NCBI GenBank assembly: GCA_036555065.1
Contig: DATBLZ010000037.1
Span: forward strand, 1 to 29,310
Direction: 5' to 3'
Length of the DNA stretch: 29,310 nucleotides
Origin: DATBLZ01 sp036555065
Lineage (GTDB): Bacteria; Pseudomonadota; Gammaproteobacteria; Steroidobacterales; Rariloculaceae
This document shows, in pieces, positions 9,779 to 16,503 of this stretch (its first letter is position 1; every line of letters begins with the position of its first letter). Below the pieces are notes generated by a model. That model saw only the letters and a program-made list of their open reading frames with translations, had not been told where the DNA came from and did no database searches. The translations under genes were made by a program, and so were the position numbers.

Positions 9779-10671
9779 TGTGCCCCCGCCGCATCGATGC
9801 GCTCTTGCACGCGCGCAAGCTCGACGAGCAGTGCCTCGAGCTGCGGCAGATAGTTCTCGCCGAGCTCCTCGCGACGAAGCCTGAGCTCCGCAATGCGTTC
9901 CTCGAGCGCCGCGCGCTGTGCGTTGAGCTCGACGACCTCGGGTGTCTCGACCGCTGCCGGTGCCTTGAGCCGCGCGATCTCGAAGCTACCTAAGTTGTCG
10001 CCTTTGAGCTGCGGGTGCTCCGTGGCGAGCGTTCCCTCGGCTTCGTAGCTGTCGGCGACGCGCCGCGCCGTGTAGTCGAAGGCTTCCTGCGCCGTGATCA
10101 TGCCGTTTTTGTTGACGTCGGCTTCGTCCGCCGAGAGCGCGGCTGCGAAATACTCGGCAAAACGCGTGGCATTGCGCTCGGCGCCGCTGCGCGTCGCCGT
10201 GATCACGGCGCGGCCCGCCTTGGCCCAATTCTCGAGCACGGCGCCGCTCGCGCTCGTGGCATTCACGACGAGCTGGGCGCGCGCCGGAATCGCGCCGAGA
10301 AGCTCCGCGAGCTCGGCGCCGTCGATGTCCGGTCCCGGCAAGTTGAACTTGTATTGCGTGCCGTCGTAGCTGCCGTGACCGACGAGAAACACCGCAAGGC
10401 GGTCGCTCTGCTTCGTGCGCGCGGCGAGAGCGGTAAGCCGCGCGCGCAGCGCTTCGCGCGTGGCTGCGCTGCCAACGAGCACGCTCACGCGCGCATCACC
10501 ACCGAGCGTGCGTTCGGCGGCTTCGCCGAGCTTGTGCGCGTGAGTCGCGAAGGCCTCGTCGTACTCGGGGTTTCCGCCGAGACCGCCGACGATGACGTAA
10601 TAGAGCTCCGCGCGCGCGCCGGGTGCTGCCGCGAGCAGCGCCGCGAGCAAGAGGCCGCGCCGCGCGTTCAC
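9775..10671 (-). CDS. Secreted caspase/legumain-fold pseudopeptidase with EF-hand loop
   Basis: A 298-residue protein from a GTG at 10671 that overlaps the preceding TGA as GTGA. A longer in-frame start at 10752 lies inside the upstream gene and would bury the signal peptide, so it is rejected. Residues 1-21 form a signal peptide. The core resembles clan CD cysteine peptidases (C13/C14): ELYYVIVGGLGG near the start and VGHGSYDG at 97-104 with H99. Where the catalytic Cys of the xCxSG motif is expected, the protein reads NATSASG (137-143), with S140 in its place, and there is no cysteine anywhere. Residues 185-196 (DVNKNGMITAQE) match a canonical EF-hand calcium loop. Residues 248-295 form a coiled coil. 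It is probably non-catalytic or uses another nucleophile. The fold assignment is by motif only. Confidence 0.75.
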   Translation of the reverse strand: MNARRGLLLAALLAAAPGARAELYYVIVGGLGGNPEYDEAFATHAHKLGEAAERTLGGDARVSVLVGSAATREALRARLTALAARTKQSDRLAVFLVGHGSYDGTQYKFNLPGPDIDGAELAELLGAIPARAQLVVNATSASGAVLENWAKAGRAVITATRSGAERNATRFAEYFAAALSADEADVNKNGMITAQEAFDYTARRVADSYEAEGTLATEHPQLKGDNLGSFEIARLKAPAAVETPEVVELNAQRAALEERIAELRLRREELGENYLPQLEALLVELARVQERIDAAGAQ

Positions 10672-12911
10672 AGCCTTCCCCAGCGCAAGCGCAGGAGCCA
10701 CTCCCCTGCCTTGAACAGCAGCAGCAGCAGGAAATTGATCGGCATGTTCCACAAATCGAGCAACCGCCGCTCGACGACGCCGGCGTCGGAAAACTGCACG
10801 GCCTCCGGGATCTCCGCGGCGTCGGCGAGCGCAAAGTATCGGCCGCCCGTCGCGGTCGCGAGCCGCTCGAGCAGCGGCCGGTTTTGTTGAATGCGGAAAT
10901 GCTCGGCGACGCCGTCCTCGCGGCGGATCGCGAGCCGCGAGGCGCCGAGTAGCTCGCCGTCGAGCTCGGCCGTTGCCTCGAACCGGTAAATGCCGGGCGC
11001 GGCCGCGTCGATCGCGGTTTCATAGCGGCCCGGCTGGCCGGGCGTCGGCGCAAGTGTCCGCGCCGTCGGCGGGCCGCTGCCCGTATCGACCGTGACGCGA
11101 ACGTTCGCGGATTCCGTGGGCTCGAAGTCCTGGTCCCTGACCTCGGCGCGCAATGTGACGGCGTCCGTGTCGGCGTAGAACGCTCGATCCGTGGACAACA
11201 TGATGTGCTCGGGCGCCGCGAGCGCGAGCGCTTGCAGCAGCTGCCGCCAGAAAGTCTCGTGGCGCTGATCCTCGTGCGGCAGCTGCATCTGCCAACGCCA
11301 TGTGCCGCCGGTGGCGAGAATGTAGCTGTTGCCCTGGCCGTAGCGCTGGTGCAGCAGCAACGGCCACGTCGTGCCCTCGACGTCGGCCTCGAGCAGCACC
11401 TCGGCGCCGGGCTTCGCCGCCTCGACATACTGAAAGTCGGCGAGCTCCGGCATCTCTTCCCAACGCGCGAGGTTGTCCGCGTCGTCGGCCGCAAAGCGCG
11501 TGACGAGCGAGCGGCGGCCGACGGGTGTCAACATGGCCTTGGCCGGCCGGCGCATGAAGCTCGGTGCCTCGACCTCGGGCAGGCTTGCGGGCAGCACGTC
11601 GGCGAGCGCGGTCAAGCCCCAACCGCCGTCGGCGAGCCCGCGCCGGCCGCCGAGCATGAGCAGGCTGCCGCCGCGCCGGCTCACGAACTCCACGAGCATC
11701 GACTGCTGCTCGAGCGTGAGCGCGGCCGCCTCGAAACTGCCGATGACGATCGCATCGTAGCCGAACAGCTTCCGCTCGTCGGTCGGAAAGCCGTCGGCGA
11801 GCTCGTCGCCCGACTCGACGCCTTGCCGATAGAACTTGTTCGGCGTCGTGCGCAACAAGCTCGCGACGCGCAGCGGCCCTTCCTCGTCGATTGCGCGGCG
11901 AATGAATTTGTATTCCCAGCGCGGCTCTCCCTCGATGTAGAGAATGTGCCGCCGGCGCTGGGGCACCTCCATCGGCCGCCGCTGTGTATTGTTGACGAGA
12001 TTGCTCTCGCCGACGCCCGCATCGAGCGTGAAGCGCAAGTCGCGGATGCCGGCGTTGCCGACGTCGATGTCGACCCAGCGCGTCGTCACACCCGCTTGAT
12101 TCGGAAGTTGAATGGCGCTCGACGCGAGAATCGCATCGCCATCGTAGACTTTGAGCTGCGCGAGCGCGCCTTGCGCGTGCCGAATGCTGACCTGCGCGCT
12201 CACGGTCGAGCCCGGCATGGCCTGCGGCGCGACGATGACGTCATCGAGCTCGAGATCGTTCGCGATTTCCTCCGCGCCGACGCCGAGCGTATGCACGGGC
12301 ACTCCGAAGCTCGCGATCTCGGCGATGCGCGCGGCATCGAGCTCGTTGGAGTTGTCGGCGCCGTCGCTGACGAGCACGACTGCGGCGAGCGCTCCGGCAT
12401 TGGCCCCGCGCAACACCGACAGCAGCGCCGAGCCGATATCGGTCGTCGGCCCCGGCGGCGGCACGGCCGCAAGCGATTCGAGCGGCAGCATCTCGTGCGC
12501 GAAGGCATAGAGATCGACGTCGAACGCGGCATCGAGCGCGGGCAAGGGCCCCTCTTCGAGCGCCGCGACGGCTTCTTGAAGCCGCGACCGGCTGCCCTCT
12601 CCGTATCCCATGCTCGCGGATGCGTCGAGCAACACGGCGACCGAGTTCTCCTGCGGCCGCAACGTTTGCGTGACGAGCACGGGCTGCCAAAGCATCGTCA
12701 AGACCGTGGCCCAAAGCAGCGTCTGGAGCACGCCGAGCGTCGCAACCTTCGCAACGCCGAGACCTTGATTGTTGCGTGCGAGCGTGATCCCGAAGACCAC
12801 GGCGCCGACTACGATCGCGGCCACGAGCAGCCAGAGCGGCCAGCCGCTCGCGAAGAGCAGCTCACCGCGCTCGAAGGTTGCGCGTGAATATTTAAAGAAT
12901 AGCTCGAACAA
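10668..12911 (-). CDS. Membrane VWA protein with glutamine-amidotransferase-like domain
   Basis: A 747-residue protein, first gene of the minus-strand run. Two membrane helices lie near residues 25-42 and 58-77. A VWA domain follows with LLDASASMGYG (94-104; DxSxS at 96-100), TTDIG and VSDGADN. A long middle part contains a class-I-amidotransferase-like fold (HILYIEGEPRWEYKF, GGSLLMLGGRRG) but I see no catalytic Cys triad. An Ig-like region and a C-terminal hydrophobic helix (INFLLLLLFKAGEWLL) end the protein. The start is a TTG with AGGA 7 bases upstream; no ATG offers an equivalent N-terminus. It probably forms a membrane complex with the BatA-like protein. Homologous genes recur with DUF4159, DUF58 and MoxR genes. 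Confidence 0.87.
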   Translation of the reverse strand: MFELFFKYSRATFERGELLFASGWPLWLLVAAIVVGAVVFGITLARNNQGLGVAKVATLGVLQTLLWATVLTMLWQPVLVTQTLRPQENSVAVLLDASASMGYGEGSRSRLQEAVAALEEGPLPALDAAFDVDLYAFAHEMLPLESLAAVPPPGPTTDIGSALLSVLRGANAGALAAVVLVSDGADNSNELDAARIAEIASFGVPVHTLGVGAEEIANDLELDDVIVAPQAMPGSTVSAQVSIRHAQGALAQLKVYDGDAILASSAIQLPNQAGVTTRWVDIDVGNAGIRDLRFTLDAGVGESNLVNNTQRRPMEVPQRRRHILYIEGEPRWEYKFIRRAIDEEGPLRVASLLRTTPNKFYRQGVESGDELADGFPTDERKLFGYDAIVIGSFEAAALTLEQQSMLVEFVSRRGGSLLMLGGRRGLADGGWGLTALADVLPASLPEVEAPSFMRRPAKAMLTPVGRRSLVTRFAADDADNLARWEEMPELADFQYVEAAKPGAEVLLEADVEGTTWPLLLHQRYGQGNSYILATGGTWRWQMQLPHEDQRHETFWRQLLQALALAAPEHIMLSTDRAFYADTDAVTLRAEVRDQDFEPTESANVRVTVDTGSGPPTARTLAPTPGQPGRYETAIDAAAPGIYRFEATAELDGELLGASRLAIRREDGVAEHFRIQQNRPLLERLATATGGRYFALADAAEIPEAVQFSDAGVVERRLLDLWNMPINFLLLLLFKAGEWLLRLRWGRL

Positions 12912-13068
12912 CGCGGGATCCTTTGGAGTCAGCTTACCCTTTTGCCGGGCGCCGAGCCTAGACCTGTCGAGACTACGACAAGGGCGCCGATACGTGGTTC
13001 ACAAAGCCAGCTCTTCGCCCACCTCTGAGCTTGCAACCGGGCGCCGCCCGGCGGGATCATGGCTCGTC
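12912..13068. promoter_or_regulatory. Divergent intergenic region with two small inverted repeats
   Basis: This 157-base spacer separates the minus-strand VWA/MoxR run from the plus-strand DUF4159 gene and should hold both promoters. Two symmetric sequences are visible: TGTCG/CGACA separated by 6 bases at 12965-12980, and a 6-bp GC arm pair (CCGGGC/GCCCGG, 3-base loop) at 13037-13051, just ahead of the DUF4159 start. On the minus strand, TTGTCG and TAGGCT are 15 bases apart, a poor promoter match that overlaps the first repeat. I see no strong sigma-70 boxes. The promoter role follows from position only. Confidence 0.4.
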
Positions 13069-13830
13069 ATGAGCAATTCGCGGTGGTTTGCAGCTTCGCT
13101 CGCAGTGGCCGGCGCTGGCGTCGCAATTGCCGCGGCTGAGAATGATTTCGGCGACGGGCCGGGCTGGCCGACGGCCGAAATGCAGTTCGCGCGTCTTTTT
13201 TACTCGGAGCAACGCGGCTACGGGTACGGCGGCCGAAGCTGGACCGTCGACTGGCCGGATGCCGAGTATCACTTTACAGAAGGCGTGGGCCGACTCACGC
13301 GCATCGATATCGGCAGCGAAGCCGTCATCGTGCGGCTCGCCGACGATTCCATTTTCGATTACCCGTGGCTCTATGCGGTCGAGGTTGGAAATTGGGATCT
13401 CAGCGACCGCGAAGCCGAACGCCTGCGGGAGTATCTGCTGCGTGGCGGTTTCCTCATGGTCGACGACTTCCACGGCACAAATGGATGGGTCGGCTTCACC
13501 GAATCGTTGAACCGCGTGTTCCCGGATCGTCCCGTCATCGATATCCCCGAGACCGACGAAGTGCTCCATGTGCTCTACGATCTCGACCAGCGAATCCAGA
13601 TTCCGGGCCTTGCCGCGTTGTCCCGCGGAGTGACGTACGAATACGACGGCTATGATCCGCACTGGCGCGGCATCTATGACGATGATGGACGGCTCATGAT
13701 CGCGATCAACTTCAATATGGATCTCGGCGACGCGTGGGAGCACGCCGACGATGCTTGGTACCCGAACCCGATGACGGCGCTCGCGTATCGGTTTGCCGTC
13801 AACTACGTAACGTACGCGATGACGCACTAA
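13069..13830 (+). CDS. DUF4159 domain protein, exported
   Basis: A 253-residue protein from ATG at 13069. The frame is open further upstream, but that part lacks credible starts and the ATG at 13069 gives a clean signal peptide (residues 1-22). The mature protein has the DUF4159 pattern: MQFARLFYSEQRGYG after the signal, then a Rossmann/amidotransferase-like core with LREYLLRGGFLMVDDFHG, a recurrent sequence of the family, and MIAINFNMDLGDAWE near the C-terminus. DUF4159 proteins usually sit in MoxR/BatA/VWA clusters, which fits the divergent operon, though here the gene is on the opposite strand. Function is unknown; a periplasmic sugar or peptide-binding role is possible but unproven. Its TAA stop overlaps the next ATG (TAATG). 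Confidence 0.88.
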   Translation: MSNSRWFAASLAVAGAGVAIAAAENDFGDGPGWPTAEMQFARLFYSEQRGYGYGGRSWTVDWPDAEYHFTEGVGRLTRIDIGSEAVIVRLADDSIFDYPWLYAVEVGNWDLSDREAERLREYLLRGGFLMVDDFHGTNGWVGFTESLNRVFPDRPVIDIPETDEVLHVLYDLDQRIQIPGLAALSRGVTYEYDGYDPHWRGIYDDDGRLMIAINFNMDLGDAWEHADDAWYPNPMTALAYRFAVNYVTYAMTH

Positions 13831-15551
13831 TGGACGGCACGACCCCTCACCAAATCACCGTTGCGGAATCCTTCCTGCGCGCGCTCAAAACGCAGGGCAT
13901 CGATTACGTTTTCGCGAATGCGGGCACGGACTTCGCGCCCGTCATCGAGGCACTCGTCGCGCTCGCGGCCGAGCCCGATGCTGTGCCGCGATTCCTGACC
14001 ATCCCGCACGAGAATCTCGCCGTCGCGATGGCGCACGGCTATTACCTCGTGTCGGGGAAGCCGACGGCGGCGATGGTGCACGTGACGGTCGGCACGGGCA
14101 ACGCGACCTGCGCACTCATGAATGCCAACCGCGACAACGTTCCTCTCCTACTCATGGCCGGCCGAACGCCGCACACGCAGATCGGCCACATCGCGTCGCG
14201 TTCGTTCCCGATCCATTGGGGGCAGGAGAACTTCGATCAAGCCGGCATGGTCCGCGAATATACGAAGTGGGACTATGAGCTCCGCGCGGGCCAGCCCGTC
14301 GAGCAAATCATCGCGCGGGGGCTCGAGATCGCGCGCGCCGAGCCGCGCGGGCCGGTTTATCTGACGCTGCCGCGCGAGGTGCTTGCGGACGCGGATCACG
14401 TCCGCGCGCCGCTCCCGCCTGCGGGCACCGTTTCGGCGCCGCAGCCGAGCGCCGCGCACCTCGCGACAGCCGCGCGGTGGATCGCGGCCGCCGAGTGGCC
14501 GATGATCGTGACCTCGCATCTCGGGCGCAATGTCGCGGCCGTCGCGACGCTGGCTGCGCTCGCCGAGAAGCACGCAATCCCCGTTGCGCAAGCCGGCGCG
14601 ACGTGCGTCAACTTGCCCGCGAGTCATCCTTTCAATTTGGGCCAGGCCGGTGGCGCGCTGCTCGAGCGAGCCGACGTGATCGTCGTCGTCGACAGCGAAG
14701 TGCCGTGGTTCCCGCGCGATTTCACGCCGAAGCAGAACGTGCGCGTCGTGCATCTCGGCGCCGACCCGCTCTACGAGCGCTATCCGATTCGCTCGTTCCC
14801 GACCGACCTCGCCGTGCCCGGCAACACGCTCGCGGCCCTCGAGATACTGGCTGCCGAGCTCGTGACGCAGAAACTCTCTGCCGCAGCGCTCGCGCGAAGG
14901 CGGAGCGCAGTCGCCGAGTTTCAGGCTGAGCGGCGTGCGCGCGCGACCGCACAGCTTGCGACGGCGCGCACCGCGAAGCCGATCGGCTACGCGTACGTCG
15001 GCGAGTGCGTGCGTCAGGTGCTGCCAAAGAACGGCATCGTCGTGACAGAGCTCGGCGCGTCGGCCGATCAACTCGCGCTCGAGACGCCCGGAAGCTTCAT
15101 AAGCGTCGGCATCGGCGGCGGCCTCGGTTTCGGGCTCGGCGCGTCGCTCGGTGCGAAGGTCGCGGCGCCGAGCCGCACCGTGATCAGCACGATCGGCGAC
15201 GGCAGCTATATGTTCGGCAACCCGACGCCGTTTCATTTCGTCGCGCGGTCCGCGAAGCTGCCCGTGCTCACGATCGTCTGCAACAACAGCCGCTGGCATG
15301 CCGTCGATGCAGCGACGCGCGGCGTGTACCCCGACGGTCTCGCGGCCGCGGCTCCCGTGATGCCGCTCGTCGAGCTCAAGCCGTCGCCCGAGTTCAGCAA
15401 AGTCGCCGAGGCGTCGGACGCCTTCGCGCGGCGCATCGACGAGCCGCGCGATCTCATGCCGGCGCTCGAGGCCGCGTTGCGCGCGGTCGAGTCCGGCCAA
15501 CAGGCTTTGCTCGATGTGCGCACCGAGCACGGCTATCGCGCGCAGGGTTAG
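13830..15551 (+). CDS. Thiamine-diphosphate-dependent enzyme, acetolactate synthase-like
   Basis: A 573-residue three-domain ThDP enzyme. The N-terminal pyrimidine-binding domain carries the activating glutamate E61 in IPHENLAVAMAHGY. A central Rossmann-like domain follows (about 200-340). The C-terminal pyrophosphate domain has GDGSYMFG (456-463) leading to CNN (484-486), the GDG-NN metal/ThDP motif. Length and layout match the acetolactate synthase / benzoylformate decarboxylase / oxalyl-CoA decarboxylase superfamily. It is not a biosynthetic IlvB by context, since no IlvH regulatory subunit is adjacent. The substrate cannot be read from sequence. The ATG shares one base with the DUF4159 stop, so the two are co-translated. 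A 7-bp hairpin covers its stop codon. Confidence 0.88.
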   Translation: MDGTTPHQITVAESFLRALKTQGIDYVFANAGTDFAPVIEALVALAAEPDAVPRFLTIPHENLAVAMAHGYYLVSGKPTAAMVHVTVGTGNATCALMNANRDNVPLLLMAGRTPHTQIGHIASRSFPIHWGQENFDQAGMVREYTKWDYELRAGQPVEQIIARGLEIARAEPRGPVYLTLPREVLADADHVRAPLPPAGTVSAPQPSAAHLATAARWIAAAEWPMIVTSHLGRNVAAVATLAALAEKHAIPVAQAGATCVNLPASHPFNLGQAGGALLERADVIVVVDSEVPWFPRDFTPKQNVRVVHLGADPLYERYPIRSFPTDLAVPGNTLAALEILAAELVTQKLSAAALARRRSAVAEFQAERRARATAQLATARTAKPIGYAYVGECVRQVLPKNGIVVTELGASADQLALETPGSFISVGIGGGLGFGLGASLGAKVAAPSRTVISTIGDGSYMFGNPTPFHFVARSAKLPVLTIVCNNSRWHAVDAATRGVYPDGLAAAAPVMPLVELKPSPEFSKVAEASDAFARRIDEPRDLMPALEAALRAVESGQQALLDVRTEHGYRAQG

Positions 15552-15558
15552 CCCTGCG
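15541..15558. terminator. Perfect 7-bp hairpin spanning the ThDP gene stop codon
   Basis: CGCAGGG and CCCTGCG form a perfect stem around a TTAG loop that contains the TAG stop. No T-run follows, so it is not a standard intrinsic terminator on its own. It could slow RNA polymerase, protect the 3' end from exonucleases, or act with the palindrome downstream. Confidence 0.4.
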
Positions 15559-15574
15559 GATCAATAGAACGAAA

Positions 15575-15739
15575 GCAACGTCCGGCGGAGCACTCGAGAT
15601 AATGGGGGCGCGCCGGCTCAGACATCCGCGGCGCCCACGAAAGAGCTCATCGGCATACGCCGCTGTTCGCGATTAGTTGGCCCGCGCCGCGGAACTCGCC
15701 GTCGGCCCCCAATATCTCAAGTGCTCCACCGGACATAGC
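15575..15739. repeat. 165-base imperfect palindrome between convergent genes
   Basis: Arms 15580-15608 and 15706-15734 match in inverted orientation at 26 of 29 positions. Looser pairing continues outward to 15575 and 15739. Inside, a CG-rich block just after the left arm pairs imperfectly with one just before the right arm. Then 15625-15634 pairs perfectly with 15684-15693 (10 bp), and CGGC/GCCG (15651-15654/15659-15662) caps the structure. All pairs share one centre near 15657. Three of the five mismatches in the 34-base arms become G-U pairs in a minus-strand transcript, the direction of murU, whose stop lies 2 bases away. It could be a MITE/ERIC-type element or a structured 3' RNA. No target-site duplication is clear. 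Confidence 0.75.
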
Positions 15740-15740
15740 G

Positions 15741-16430
15741 TCAGCCAAGGTCGCGAGCTTTCGCGCGCGCGATAGCCAGGCGTTCGGGCGTGCCGACGTC
15801 GATCCAAAAGCCGTCGTAGCGAAAACCGTAGAGCTCGCCGCGCGCGATGCCCGAGTCGAGGATCGGCTTGAGCTGCTGCCGCCGCCCGGGTGCCAACCCT
15901 GCGAAGAGCGCGGGGTCGAGCACGGAAATTCCCGCGAATGTCAGAGTCGCGACTGAAGTCGCTCCCACGGACGGCGAGCTCACGATTCGTGATCGCGCGT
16001 CGACGCCGAAATCGCCGGCCGTGTTGTGCGCCGGGTTCGCGACGAGAACGAGCAACCCGAGCCCCGCATCGAGCCGCAAGCCTGCGAAATCGAAATCGGT
16101 GAGGACGTCGGCATTGACGACGACGAACGGCTCGGCGCCGAGCAGCGGCAGCGCATTGACGATGCCGCCCCCCGTCTCGAGCGGCGGCTCGCCTTCGACG
16201 CTGTAGCGAATGCTCAGGTTCCAACGCTCCCCCGTGCCGATCGCCTCCTGAATCTGCGCTGCGGCGTACGAGACGTTGATGACGATGTCGCGAAATCCGG
16301 CGACCGCAAGGCGCCGAATGTGGCGCTCGAGCAGGGATTCTTCGCCGAGCGACAGCAGAGGTTTCGGTCGACCATCGGTGAGCCCGCCCATGCGCGTGCC
16401 GCGGCCCGCTGCAAGGATCATCGCTCTCAT
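15741..16430 (-). CDS. murU: N-acetylmuramate alpha-1-phosphate uridylyltransferase
   Basis: A 229-residue nucleotidyltransferase with the signature LAAGRGTRMGGLTDGRPKPL near the N-terminus (residues 6-25), the central VVVNADVLTDFDF metal/nucleotide region, and C-terminal FWIDVGTPERL. Length and motifs fit MurU, which makes UDP-MurNAc from MurNAc-1-phosphate in the cell-wall recycling bypass known from Pseudomonas. Position next to lptD and divergent from it supports this. The kinase gene amgK, normally between murU and lptD, is missing here, so the supply of MurNAc-1-P is unclear and a different sugar nucleotide substrate is possible. The ATG at 16430 gives the usual MRAMILAAG opening; an internal ATG at 16421 is the alternative. 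Confidence 0.85.
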   Translation of the reverse strand: MRAMILAAGRGTRMGGLTDGRPKPLLSLGEESLLERHIRRLAVAGFRDIVINVSYAAAQIQEAIGTGERWNLSIRYSVEGEPPLETGGGIVNALPLLGAEPFVVVNADVLTDFDFAGLRLDAGLGLLVLVANPAHNTAGDFGVDARSRIVSSPSVGATSVATLTFAGISVLDPALFAGLAPGRRQQLKPILDSGIARGELYGFRYDGFWIDVGTPERLAIARAKARDLG

Positions 16431-16448
16431 GCTCGAGGTCGGGCTCCG

Positions 16449-16477
16449 TTGAAGGCCTGGGGGAACTGTGCCATTGT
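16449..16477 (+). promoter_or_regulatory. Possible lptD promoter
   Basis: In the 73-base spacer between divergent murU and lptD, TTGAAG (16449-16454) and CATTGT (16472-16477) are separated by exactly 17 bases. Each matches the sigma-70 consensus only partly (4 of 6 and 3 of 6), so this is a weak candidate supported mainly by position. It lies 26 bases ahead of the lptD start. No sigma-E box is evident to me. Confidence 0.3.
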
Positions 16478-16503
16478 AGCTGCCTTTACCGGCTCAAGAG
16501 TTC

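Noticed and set aside
11205..12887. Plus-strand 560-residue ORF
   Set aside because: Antisense to the membrane VWA gene, which has clear domains; no recognisable sequence of its own.
14148..15530. Minus-strand 460-residue ORF
   Set aside because: Antisense to the ThDP enzyme whose cofactor motifs are intact.
15575..15739. Integron attC site
   Set aside because: The palindrome lacks a terminal RYYYAAC/GTTRRRY pair at its ends, and neither neighbour looks like a cassette.
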